In this document: positions 12,457 through 33,200 of the stretch, in pieces
How positions within the stretch are numbered: position 1 is the stretch's first letter
How the letters are laid out: the number at the start of each line of letters is the position of its first letter
NCBI GenBank assembly: GCA_003260075.1
Contig: QLIY01000139.1
Span: 10,001-74,000 of the forward strand
DNA length: 64,000 bases
Reading direction: 5' to 3'
Source: Phallusia mammillata
Taxonomy: Eukaryota > Chordata > Ascidiacea > Phlebobranchia > Ascidiidae
Made by a program: the position numbers and the translations under genes
Notes under the pieces: generated by a model
What the model was told of the DNA's origin: nothing
What the model saw: the letters and a program-made list of their open reading frames with translations, nothing else
Databases searched by the model: none

Positions 12457-12754
12457 GACTTGTGTTTAGTTGAAAAGTCCATTATTGTCTTAGTGCTAAT
12501 GGTGAACCGATACATTAAGTTAGATTATTTGAATGCATGTTAAGTCCACCTAATTAATATTGTATGACAGCAAAATACTTCATGGATACATTGTATTACA
12601 TTACTTGTTGTTTATGAAACTCATTTTGGTTACATTTGCACACAATAATGGTTTAACACTTTTCATGTTTTTCAGATTTTTTGAATTTTATTTTACCATT
12701 AATGCAAATACTGATCTATACATAAAGATACTTGCATCTACAATTTATTTTACT

Positions 12755-12766
12755 TGGTACTTTCAG
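12755..12766 (+). promoter_or_regulatory. Splice acceptor 13 bp upstream of the GOLT1 ATG
   Basis: A pyrimidine-rich 'ggtactttcag' ends at 12766, leaving only 13 nt before ATG 12780. No AATAAA hexamer was seen between the WDR74 stop and this point. The arrangement would suit spliced-leader addition to a downstream operon cistron, but a cis-spliced 5'-UTR exon is equally possible. Confidence 0.4.
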
Positions 12767-12779
12767 CCCTTTTGTCAAG

Positions 12780-14205
12780 ATGTTGTCTGTCACAGATAGT
12801 CAAAGTGGGTTACATTTCTGCCTTGTTAACAAATTTTGTTGCGAATTGTTTTGTAATTGTATCCATTGGTTGCAGAAATTGGAATCGGCCTTACTGGATT
12901 TGGGGCATTCTTTCTATTTCTAGGAATGGTTCTTCTCTTTGACCGAGTTCTACTAGCATTTGGAAATGTAAGGACCTAATTAAGTTGTTTGTACCCATTT
13001 ATATATTTGCTCTTTTTGTTTTCAGTTGCTTTTTATTAGTGGATTATCCTTCATTATTGGACTGCAAAGAACGTTTAACTTCTTCTTTCAACGACACAAA
13101 ATTAAGTCAAGTGGATTTTTCTTCTCAGGAATTTTGATTGTTCTGCTTGGTTGGCCATTGATTGGCATGCTTGTCGAAACCTATGGATTTTTTCTCCTAT
13201 TTAGGTGAGGGGGGGGGGATTCAATTTCTTCTTTCAACGACACAAAATTAAGTCAAGTGGTTTTTTCTTCTCTGGAATTTTGATTGTTCTGCTTGGTTGG
13301 CCATTAATTGGCATGCTTGTCGAAACCTATGGATTTTTTCTCCTATTTAGGTGAGTTTCAATACAGAGCCAAACTTTAAAAAGCCTTCCCTTCACAAATA
13401 TTTTGTATACTACCTGTGCATAGATTCAGGGCAAGGTAATGTGGAGCTTCATGGACATATTTGTGTGTCTTTTTTATTTTTCTGAACAAAAATAGCTATC
13501 TAGTCGTATTTTTTAATAGGTTTGGTCCATAAGTTGACATAGAAAAAGGTTGCATCAATAAACGCTGTAAACAAGAGATTAATTTCCCAATTTTTATTTA
13601 TGAAGGGGGGGGGGAACAGAGCCACACTTCAAAAAACTTTCCCTTCACAAATATTTTGTATACTACCTGTGCGTAGATTCAGGGCAAGGTAATGTGGAGC
13701 TTCATTGAGATGTTTGTGTTTTTTTTATTTTTCCGAACAAAAATAGCTATCTACTCATATTTTTAATAGGTTTGGTCAATAAGTTGACATAAAAAAAAGG
13801 TTGCATTAATAAACGCTGTAAACAAGAGATTAATTTCCCAATTTTTATTTATGAAAAAAAAGCAATCCTAAACAACAATTGTTTTATGTTTTTAGTGGAT
13901 TCTTCCCAGTTATAATCAACTTCTTAAGGCGGATACCAGTCATTGGAAGCTTATTCAACATCCCAGTAATTAATAAGGTCAGTAACAATTCTGAACTCAG
14001 CAGTGGGTCAGTAGGATAAGACCAAAGTCTAACATTTATCTGTTTGTTTTGGTGGGGGGGGGGGTTCAACATCCCAGTAATCAATAAGGTCAGTAACAAT
14101 TCTGAACTCAGCAATAGGTCAGTAGGATAAGACCAAAGTCTAACATTTATCTGTTTGTTTTGGTAGTTTGCTGAAAAGCTTGAGGGCCAACACCCCATGG
14201 TGTGA
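12780..14205 (+). CDS. GOLT1B: Vesicle transport protein GOT1 (Golgi transport 1)
   Basis: Five exons (12780-12804, 12876-12967, 13026-13204, 13896-13977, 14167-14205) join in phase to 417 nt, 138 aa, exactly the length of vertebrate GOLT1B. Family marks are 'TDSQKIGIGLTGFG' at the N-terminus, 'GLQRTFNFFFQRHKIK' in the cytosolic loop, 'GWPLIGMLVETYGFFLLF' and 'PVIGSLFNIPVI' near the end. There are four hydrophobic segments, around residues 9-28, 35-50, 68-82 and 85-105. The family is a small Golgi/ER tetraspan protein needed for ER-Golgi vesicle transport. An extra copy of most of exon 3 (13225-13353) and of the end of exon 4 (14065-14088) follow 10-G runs and should not be spliced in. Confidence 0.95.
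13219..13356 (+). other. Duplicate of GOLT1 exon 3 (assembly copy)
   Basis: After a 10-G run at 13209-13218, the last ~128 bp of exon 3 and its donor recur almost unchanged. The differences are mostly silent, such as 'ccattgattgg' versus 'ccattaattgg'. Splicing both copies would repeat the membrane segment and break phase. It is most likely the second allele. Confidence 0.85.
13369..14163. repeat. Allelic duplications in GOLT1 introns 3 and 4
   Basis: Intron sequence 13369-13604 recurs at 13615-13856 across a G-run at 13605-13614, with several percent divergence and small indels. A second pair, 13961-14053 and 14065-14163, straddles the run at 14054-14064. Both have the pattern copy, poly-G, copy. 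Confidence 0.8.
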
Positions 14206-14544
14206 AATGACTGAGCAAATGCGAACAACACTTGCCTTTTGGTCTTGGTGCTTGCAAAGTATTTTAGTATTTGACATGACACTGGGCTGACAAAACATAA
14301 CTTGACACTGAATGGAATTGCCTTGCAAGCATATTGTGCAATAGAAATGACTTTTGTATGCTTTCAACTATTATAGTTTTATTCCGCTGTTTGTTTTGGT
14401 TTACTTTTTGTTGCATATTTTGTGGTACTTTGCTATTTTAAGGGAATAACTACATACAAAAGCGTTGTGGTTTGGGTGATATTCCTAAGAACAGAATGAA
14501 AATTCATCTGTAATGTTTAATCACAGTCTGTTGGGTGTATAGGC

Positions 14545-14550
14545 AATAAA
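14545..14550 (+). terminator. Possible GOLT1 polyadenylation signal
   Basis: AATAAA lies 340 bp after the GOLT1 stop, within 'aggcaataaacttg'. It recurs in the allelic duplicate about 107 bp on. Spacing is plausible; usage is unproven. Confidence 0.4.
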
Positions 14551-16849
14551 CTTGATTGTAAATTAAATATTCTTACATTTTAAGGGGGGGGGGGCAGAAT
14601 GTAAACACATCTGTAATGTTTAATCAAAGTATCTGTTGGATGTATAGGCAATAAACTTGATTGTAAATTAAATATTCTTACATTTTAATGGAAAAACTAT
14701 ATACCAAAGTTTTATGGTTAGAGTATAACTATACACATCTACCTGTTGAAAGTGTATCTATGGTTCTTCAAGCTTGGGTCGACATTGAAGTAAATAACAT
14801 TGTATTTATAAAACATCTTTTTTGCGAAAGGGGGGGGGGAAGGCACCATACCAAATCAGTATGTCATACTAAGGTTTAATCAAAAAAACATAAGGTTTAA
14901 TCCAAAAAACATCTGTTGAATGTGTATCTATGGTTCTGCAAGCTTGGATCCACATTGAAGTAAATAACATTGTATTTATAAAACATCTTTTTTGCGAAAG
15001 AATGTCACACATATACAATAGCATTAGCACATATGGAAAATTCTGCACTGTGAATTACATTGTTGGTTTTGGTCACACAGCAAAAGAGCATTAACAAGCC
15101 ACAATTAGACAAAAGGAAAGCAACTTGGTAACCATATATAGATAATATGAACTTGGGATACAATAAAAGCATGAAAAAGCTTCATAGCAATCCAATGAAA
15201 GTGAGTGATATTGAGCAGTTTTTGCACAGTGTACTCAAAAGTTGAATTCCTTTTTATATCGGATTGCGAATGTTAACGGGCTTTACAATATGTGTTCATG
15301 CCAGATGCAAAGAAGCTATAGGCAGATGTGATGGAAGTGGGTTTGGATAAAGGCACAAAAGGCAATTGCACTTTAAAGGAGAGATCAACGGCCATCTGAC
15401 CAGAATAAGCAGATTACAAAATCAGAAAAGATTGTCCCAGTTCTAATTGTGCTAACCGCATCAATTAAACTATAATCACAAGCATAGCACATACTTTGAA
15501 ATCCAATTTTAAATTGCCAAAACATCTATTATTCCCCAAATGATATTATAGATTTCATGAATTATGGACTCGTTTCTGGCAAACAGCAAAATGTCCAGCG
15601 TAATGGCATAAAAAAGCTGCACCATAATCACGGTTGAAGAAATAACTGATTTTCACAGGGCAGGTACACATAAAGGGAAGCAGGGGCAAATAGTGTGGAA
15701 ACTGGTTGTTGAGAAAAATACCTGGCATATTTTTTTCTACACTTATGAAGTGTGATTGGGTTGGGGGGGGGGGACACATAAAGGGAAGCAGGGGCAAATA
15801 GTGTGGAAACTGGTTGTTAAGAAAAATACCTGGCATATTTTTTTCTACACTTATGGAGTGTGATTGGGTTCCAGAAAAACTGTTTGAACAGGTTTCTGGT
15901 CCACTATGTTGCTTTAGCATACACCTGATAGGCTGAAAACCCACCTTAGATATATTTAACCCCGCTGTCCCCATGGCCAAGTGCTGCCCTGTGACAAGGT
16001 TGATAATATTTGTGATATGCAATCGCAATTAATCATTCCACCAACACCATGAAAACTAAAGCTTATGTTGTGTTGCTGAAATGATGTTGTGTTTTCATTT
16101 TACGCTGCATGACGAAGGATTTCTTAGGCTAATCACAGTAAGGTTTTTAAAACACAAGGGTAATGACATTTCACATTTTAAAGTTAGATGCTGCCAAAGA
16201 AAATAAGATTGGCATTTAGGTATAATAGTTTGGTAAAAAATTGACTTGAAATCCTGCATTATTTCTACATTGGAGTTTAACACATAAATGATTGCCTTGA
16301 TTTAGTTGGTAATTAGAAAAAAACGATGTGAAAATCTACAAAAACGTTAATTGACAAAAGTTTTCAGTTGACCCAGCTACATCACGAGGCACAAAAGGAA
16401 ATGGTTTTACCCTTCCCTAGTGAATAATGTTGTTGGACAAAAGAGTTCTAATTTACCAAAATTATAATTTTGTCAAAGAGCTTAGAAAATGAAATTTGTG
16501 TGTTTGTCAAAAACCACTGGCCTACATCATAAGCCAGCAAATTCAATTACAAAGATGTAACAGAATTAATGCAACTTTCAAAACACAACAAGATGATACA
16601 TAGGATGAATGGGACCATTGCGGATGTATGGAGTGAAGCGGTTTGGGTATCAGATTATATACGGCGCATAATGAATCCTACTTTGAATTGCAAACTGAAC
16701 CACTGGTGCCCAAATCAGTGCAAGGAAGATACGAAAAACCTGCACAGCAGGAAAGTTTCACCTGTCAGCCTGTGATTCATTGTACCTAGAAAATGTGAAC
16801 AAATGTGTTAGAAAGAGATAAAAATCTGCTTGGTATATGATGCCTACTA

Positions 16850-16935
16850 GGGATGGGCCGAGCAGAACCAAAGTACTTAATACTGAACATCGCGGTTTTT
16901 GATGCTCGGTGCTCGGCCGAGCAGTTGCACAAACT
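16850..16935. repeat. Dispersed repeat (related copy near 19848)
   Basis: 'tagggatgggccgagcag' followed by 'gatgctcggtgctcggc' matches sequence near 19848-19920 ('atgctcggtgccggctgagc'). The start also resembles the bounded hAT-like element at 23428. The boundaries could not be set. Confidence 0.4.
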
Positions 16936-17037
16936 GACCTGAGCATTAAATTTGTGTAATCATGCCCTTTTACACCAAACCAGTGTTTCGCAAAATTTAT
17001 ATTTCGCAAAAAAAATTTTTAGAATGAAAATGACTGT

Positions 17038-17043
17038 TTTATT
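17038..17043 (-). terminator. Possible polyadenylation signal of the GCK-III kinase gene
   Basis: Read on the minus strand this is AATAAA, about 430 bp beyond the stop codon at 17473-17475. It is a position-based suggestion only. Confidence 0.3.
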
Positions 17044-17472
17044 AAATGCGTAAGATGTTGGAATAGCTCGTATTTCCGGGGTGTGTACAGCTTAACACAT
17101 CGCTGGTGGCGTTAGAGACCTAGGAAAGCTACAAAACTAGCTGGAATTGGGAATGTTTGCCTCGAGCGTGCTCAGCCGAATCTTTACAAAATGAGGACTC
17201 AGGGAGAAAAGTTATACAAATTTGAACCAAAGTTGCCATCTAAGAACTATTGAGAGTCAAGGTTGGGCCTTATACCACATACTACATGAAACTTTTCTAT
17301 AAACCTAAAATGCAGCAGCCTTTAACTACAACAGGAAAATATAAACAAGGCTTAGTTAACGCAAAATAGAAGAAATCTGTTTCACAATGTTAGATAGTTT
17401 TAAAACATGAGAGTGTTAAAATGGCTATGTCGACATAACAATTTTGTAAAAAAAATCTCTCTTGGAAAAAAA

Positions 17473-26505
<9,033 letters not shown>

Positions 26506-27550
26506 CGCTTAAACTTTTTCCACACTCGATGATGTTGGTGGTGGTCCAGGTTAATAAATAATACTGTTATGTTTGTACCTATTGCAGCTAAGCATGAATC
26601 TGCACCAAAATAAAAACCTTGTGCCTATAAAAGGACATTCAACACGTAGAACATCTAGGCATTTTTAGAGAAAGAACACAATCATGTATGGTCACACCGT
26701 CACACCAAAAGCAACCACTTTACAATGAATTTAAATTTTCTCATTTTATACCCTCCAATGCACATTAGCAAAAAGGCACCAATCTAACTCTTAAATCTAA
26801 ACTGAACATTTTACCCTACTAAACAATTATTGCATCACTGTGAATATTTTAATCAAATCACTACACTGCAGATATTAGACTAAAAATAACATTTCAGATA
26901 GAAAGTGGCATCATTTAGTTACTATAATGTCCTATTAGACTATTATTAAGTGTTTGTCCTATTTGTTCTGTTGTGACATAGAAGAATACACATTCAAAAT
27001 CCTTCAAAACAAAGAATAACTTGTATAAGTTAAGAAACAAAGTTTGTTAGAAAAGAGCACTAAGGTTGGACACCACATTTTTAACTCTATTTTAAAGAGA
27101 CATGTGAGTATAGTAACTCGTAAAGTACCGTAAAGGCAATAAACATCACATTTTAGCAAAAAACAAAGGATTTGTAATACTTCTGCAACACCTTATTAAC
27201 GTCGTTGTGTTCGCCGCGAATGCTAGCACAATTGAAATTAAGTAAGGTCAATACAATTTCTACAACAAAAACTAAAACACAACAATTGTATTACCCAAAA
27301 ATTGCTCAAAACACACATTAATTTCGTTCACAATTTTTTCACGTACCTATTGTCGTTTTGCACCTTGACAGTTGTGTCCTACAGGATAAAATCAGTCGAA
27401 GGCTTTTTCAAACGTACACCTAAAAACCTACCGCTCCTTTTTTCACCGAATTTTTACATTTTTACTGCGTTACCTAAAATCGTCATAATTTGGATTTTTG
27501 CCTCTTTTACCTGCAACCAATTTGCCGCATATTTTTTTTTCAATTTAAAG

Positions 27551-28149
27551 CAGGGGTTCTTAAACTGGGGGGCGTGAAGGGTTCGCAAGGGGGGCGCAGC
27601 ACATTATGGCAGCAAAGTTTTCACTTGCAAACAATTGTAAATGAATGTATAGGAATAATGTCGGCACTGATTTCGACCTTATTGTTTGAAGTGAACGCTT
27701 CAATACTCTGAAATGGATGTCCAGTTGTACTAACCAAACTTTTCTACACTGCGGGCCGGATACGTTTAATACTAATTCGCGCGTGCCGCATAGTTTACAT
27801 GCCCTATAGTGCCGCCTTTTTAAGCTTAGTCCACGAGGGTATTTTTATAGGGGTGCCAAGATTATTATTTTTTTGGTCATTTTAAAAACCCATTTAAAAT
27901 CTTAAATTGTAAATTGTATAGTTAGTCTCATCTTACAAGGAATGTTTGTATATTACGTTACAAGTAACACAATAAGGCAATTGTTTGCGCACAATTAACA
28001 CTCTTTGTTTTGTCTGTGACGTAATAAACTGACTTTGGACGTTGCAATCCTATGAAAGTCGGTAATATTAATTTTACATGTCGTACATGGCGTGAGAATA
28101 AATAAATAGTGTCAAGTGGGGCACGACCGAAAAAGTTTAAGAACCCCTG
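27551..28149. mobile_element. 599-bp hAT-like element with 8-bp TSD
   Basis: Ends are 'caggggttcttaaactg' and 'agtttaagaacccctg', a nearly perfect inverted pair. The octamer 'atttaaag' is duplicated exactly at 27543-27550 and 28150-28157. There is no transposase frame. Confidence 0.9.
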
Positions 28150-28351
28150 ATTTAAAGAGATGGCTGATGCACCAAGCGTTTGCACCCCTAAACAGACATT
28201 TGCACCCCTAAACTTGTACCTTACAAAGATCTTGTCGTTCAGTTATTTATTGATGTTAAAACTGACTATAACCCACTTGTTTTGCACCCGCTGGTAACAA
28301 AGATATAATAGCAGAACAGAGCGTACCAGGTCATACAGGGAAGGCCTAGGC

Positions 28352-28400
28352 CAGTAGTTCTCAAACTGTGCGTCGCGACGCCCTTGTGCGTCGTTTCAAG

Positions 28401-28431
<31 letters not shown>

Positions 28432-28546
28432 GTGGCTTCACAACTTTAATAATAAGTTTCCTCATTAACTTTTATTTGCTGGTGCGTCGCAAGTCTAAAA
28501 CACTTTTGCAGAGGCGTCACAATAAAAAAAAGTTTGAGAACCACTG
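28352..28546. mobile_element. hAT-like element, neighbour 1 of a pair
   Basis: Ends are 'cagtagttctcaaac' and 'gtttgagaaccactg'. The octamer 'gcctaggc' is exact at 28344-28351 and 28547-28554. A 30-G run at 28400-28429 interrupts the interior. Confidence 0.88.
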
Positions 28547-28571
28547 GCCTAGGCTAGGCTATACCCTATCA

Positions 28572-28986
28572 CAGTGGTTCTCAACCAGGGGTCCGCCAAG
28601 CGTTTTCAAGGGGTCCACGACAACTTCTTATTTCCCGCAAAACGAGATTAATAAATCGCGATTTGAAAAAAAACGCTTGGGCGTTTAAAATAGCATGAAA
28701 CTTGTTTGAAAACATTCTTCGTAGGCGACAAACCACAGTGCATTATGACATCTAAATCCCTTCGTAATGCAACAGACGCAAATTGTCAGTGGAAAACAAC
28801 GTCACATTACACTGTAATGGGGGGGGGGGGAAATTTTGGTCCTGGACCGAATGTGGTTGTAACTTTATACATCATGTTTTGGTTGCTTGTTGATAAAAAA
28901 AAAGGTACCAAAAACTTCCGAGGGGTCCGCAATTAGATTACAGCACCGAAAAGGGTCCGCGAAGGCAAAAAGGTTGAGAACCACTG
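28572..28986. mobile_element. hAT-like element, neighbour 2 of a pair
   Basis: Ends are 'cagtggttctcaacc' and 'ggttgagaaccactg'. The octamer 'ccctatca' is exact at 28564-28571 and 28987-28994. A 12-G run at 28819-28830 lies inside. It sits 25 bp from the previous element and has related but distinct termini. Confidence 0.9.
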
Positions 28987-29127
28987 CCCTATCATGTTTT
29001 GCTTAAGCTTTCATACGGTACTTTGTTTTTTCTGACACTTTTTCTTGACACAAGAGAAGTTTATTAAAACTATGTACAAAAGTTGAACTAAGTCCAAAAA
29101 ACGTTTGGACCGAAAAACAGAAAAAAA

Positions 29128-29219
<92 letters not shown>
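29128..29219. other. 92-nt poly-G run
   Basis: This is the longest homopolymer in the window. No matching flanks were found, unlike the 10-G runs. It is probably a sequencing or gap-filling artefact. Confidence 0.8.
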
Positions 29220-29221
<2 letters not shown>

Positions 29222-30269
29222 GTAAGTCTTGTACAGATTTTGAACTATTAATTGAGCCTACATGCATAGACGCAAATAGTTACAGAAATAAAGAATGTTT
29301 TCAGGCACGAAAGGCGCGGTTCAATATACAATAAATTTAACATAGTCATTTAACTACTTGGACACACCTAAAATAAACCGAACAGACATACGGCTAAGGG
29401 TGTTGTTAAGTGCAATATAGTGCCAATTTGTCAGCATAAAGTCGAAAAACGTGTTACAAAACAGGATTGGAAATGGAAACATCTTGTTATTTTATAAAAG
29501 ACAGGTATAAAATTAAAGTTTGAGCTGTAAAATGTTTACTTGAACTGATGTATAAGAAGAGGGAAAGAAAAGAACAAAAAGATAACAACAGTTTTTGCAC
29601 AAATCAATTTACAAAAAAGGCACGTTTTACGTTTATTACCTGCCCCAGGCATAGCAATAAACGCTTTACGTTTCAGGTAGTCTAATAAACGCTTAAAGAT
29701 AACAGTATTCATAGGCGTTTTAAACAAACTCTAAAATCAGATGATTATCTTAGAAATTTTACACAGTGCTTGGATAATTCAAAGGCGCCGAGCATTACAT
29801 GTAAACTTCCCTCTTTTAAATATAAACTCTCGACATTTATATGCATTTTTCACGTAACAGTATACTGCAGGTATTATTATAATCTTTACAACTAACTTAA
29901 CAAAATACTCGGCGTTCCTGTTTAAGTAGAATGAGTTACATAATGGCCTCGGAAAACAGCAAAATAAACTTGAACTTCATTGTCATTAAAAATTGAAACA
30001 AAAAATTAAAGCCCCAAAATAATGGGGGGGGGGCTCCTGTTTAAGCAGAATGAATTACATAATGGCCTCGGAAAACAGCAAAATAAACTTGAAATTCATT
30101 GTCATTAAAAATTGAAACAAAAAATTAAAGCCCCAAAATAATTTTGCTAAAAAAAACGCTTGAATCAGCTGTGTACTGCAAGAAACGTGTGAAATAGGAC
30201 GCCTAATTGAGTAATAGACAACCCAACTTTGAGACGGGCAAGCTGTCTTTATAATTTACAGTCGACACT

Positions 30270-33200
30270 TCATTTGCCCAAGTAGAAGGCTCCGAAGTAC
30301 GTTGTTTCTGGCCGAAGAAAAATGTCAATCCCACTTGGGGAAATTTTTACTGAGATGCCTTCACCATTTCGAAGATACGCAACTCCGCTGGATGAGCAAG
30401 TAACAAGCATGTTCTCTTCGTTGGTTGGCCGCGAAAATTGACACTTGGAAAAGACTTGAGCTCCTCTTGTTTTGATTCCAATCTCGGACACCATATTTGG
30501 CATACTGTTTGTCTGGAAGACGACCTGTACATTAAGGTAAAAGTGATTATACAATTCTGTGCAATGGCTATGTAACTAATAAGGTAAATAGCCGATGCCA
30601 GTTGAAAGAAATACAATCACCGCGAAAAGGGAGATTTAGTCGTTTAAAGAGACTTAATTTGTCTTTCAGAATTTTGACAACAATATAGCTTGGACGTTTG
30701 TCGGTGGGTGGCGCAAGACCAACACTACTAAAAATGTCACGGTTTTATTGCCCGCAAACCACTTAAATGGCTCGTTCTTAGGAACAGGATGACTAAGCAA
30801 AATTCACTTTCATTGCCATACCCGAAATTGGCGTTTCGCATTTTTTTCCTTTAAACGCGCAAATTTGTATTTTAAACCTGCTTTGTTTTCAGTAAGACCT
30901 TGGGTTGACCAATGCTAAATTTTATGAGCGTGCTGGCACCACTAATGCAAAAACAACATTCATGTTTGCACATATAAAACTTAATGTGTGGACTTTGGCT
31001 TGACCAGCAGGTGAGCAAATTTGGGAGCAATGAGTTCAGTCTAAACCGAAGTTTTACAGACCTAAACACGTTATATACGCTATTGCAGCCAGGCAGAACC
31101 TTATAGAGCTCTTCTGGCAATTGTATTTTTGCACTGACGTTTCGACGTCCTATAGAGGTCGCCTTTATCTGGGCAAATAACATTGAATGCGCGTAGTACT
31201 GTGCATGAGAAACAAAGGAACGTGGTAGCTTCAGTTCAATTTTTTCGTTTAGATTTGTGGACAATTAAATTTACATGTTTTTTGCTCTGAGTCATTGTCA
31301 TATTCCCTTCAAAGCGTGACGCAACTTGTGGTTTGGCTTTAGTTCTAGCTACTACCAAGTTAAACATTTACAAACACAGTTTGCTTTTGTAACTAACCGC
31401 AGAAAAGCAGCTTTTGTAAAACTTTACAACAGCAGTTTGTTACAGGTTTCGTTTCGTTTTTATGTCAATTCCATACCACTTGCAGTTGTTTTGAATGCAG
31501 TTTTTTGAAATGTTCGAACCATATTGCGACACAAAATTTTCGAACAATGACATTTAAGATACTTAACAAAGGGGTGTGCGATGTAAGTTCTGAAATCTAT
31601 AAACAAAACCCAAATAACGACGCAAAATTACCAAGAACACAAGTTTCATTGTGGTTAAATTGGCACCAAATGGGGGTTGTGTCTATTAATACGTAATACG
31701 TGATGTAAGAACAAAATGTAGGCGTAAACCAACGTAACTGAGAAACAAATGCTAAAAGTTTTAACGTATATATTACATCATATGCGGGTGACAAATACTG
31801 AAACCGTTATTGAAGTACAAACCAGCATAATTAGGTAAACTATCAACAACCCTATGCATGCGGGCATCGCAGTCGTCCGTGGGTACCAAAACAAATAGTT
31901 ACTCCCATTTGTATTGAAATATGGATTTTTTTAACATGTTTTAACGTATGTGTCGAACTGGTAGCTCTTTTGTCATTTGGGAATTTTAAGGTAGCCCTCG
32001 TGTTTAAAAAGTTTTGTGACTCCTTAAGTAAACAAATCCACACCTGGCTGTACATAAAGTAGAATCCATCCTGTGGCACCGTAATGTAACCTCTAGTAAG
32101 GAGATTCTCCACGTTAAACCGGGGCTGAGAAGGCATTTTCCAAGCTATCATAGTTTCGCGATCTGCAAAAAGTATAGATTTTGTACTTTTACTGAACCGC
32201 TGGGGGCACGTATTTTCATACCACATCTATGGGACATAAAAATTTGGGGTTGTACCTAATATTTCAATGGCTGGGGTGGCTGCTTCTCCTTGCGTGGCGT
32301 TTGGCTTCTGCGAATGCGTCTTATCTAACAACCACAGAACGACTTAGTTTTTACTGAATTAGGCGACTTTATTTAAAGTCTCATACGAAAAGTGGTTGCA
32401 ATTGTATAGGAACTTTTATATTAAATATGTTGTAAAATAAAATCTGTAAAAAGGCAATTTTCAGCGGTATTTTTCACAATATTCTTACAAATTACAAGAA
32501 GTTGAATTATATACGAACAGCGTATATACGCAAGAGGATGCCAATGTGTATTAAGACAAAGAAATGCTGGGTTAGACTAAGAAATTTTATCCCAGCTGAG
32601 CTATTTGTATTAGTTTTTACTCCATAAAAAGCCTAAAACCGCAGCTTTTATGATTGGGGTTTGTATATGCCATGAATTTGAACTAAACGTACTACATTTC
32701 GAATAATAAACTAACAAATTACGTGTGAATTATTCCTTGAACTGTCAAATATATACAACAATTTTTTTTCGCACGATTTAAATGACAATTGGGTATAGTT
32801 ATAATTATTTTGTGGTAATTAGCATTACCAGCAACGAGAGCTACTTTGGGGGCATTACACACAAAATGTCAAGATGAACAGTCCACACAAAAAGTAATCA
32901 AGTAAAATATTATATAGGTAATGTTTTCCTCGAATGTTACGTTCAAAGTTCGAAAAAAAAAACAGCAAGTCTTCCAAGTGCTCAAAACCACGTAAGACTG
33001 AAAGGGCAATCAAATATTATCTTACTCTTACATTATATACATAAAACAGCTTGAGCGACAAGGTAAAATTGTAATAATACGCAAGAAACCGCTTGTCATA
33101 TGAGTCCAAGTTCGGTTCGGGTTCTCTTTTTTATTGTTTTTGGAGATTTGGGTTAGGTTCTGGTTCAACGCCGCAAAAAAATATGGGGTTAAACTCCAGT

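Larger units (their letters stand above)
14206..17472. other. GOLT1 3' region and convergent intergenic stretch
   Basis: No gene is seen between the convergent GOLT1 and STK24/25/26. Poly-G duplicated blocks occur at 14480-14583/14595-14690, 14735-14829/14890-15000 and 15655-15762/15774-15880. A possible GOLT1 poly(A) signal AATAAA is at 14545-14550, repeated in the duplicate near 14652. Longer open frames, including one of about 157 codons on the minus strand at 15555-16028, cross a G-run and show no family features. Confidence 0.6.
26506..30269. other. Gene-free stretch between the kinase 5' end and the TNF-ligand 3' end
   Basis: The first few hundred bases should hold the kinase promoter, but no core element was clear. 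The rest contains three bounded hAT-like elements, a 92-G run at 29128-29219 and an allelic duplicate (29900-30023 and 30034-30141). No coding exon is supported. Confidence 0.6.

Noticed and set aside
15555-16028. 157-codon minus-strand frame
   Set aside because: It spans a G-run and a duplicated block, with no recognisable domain.
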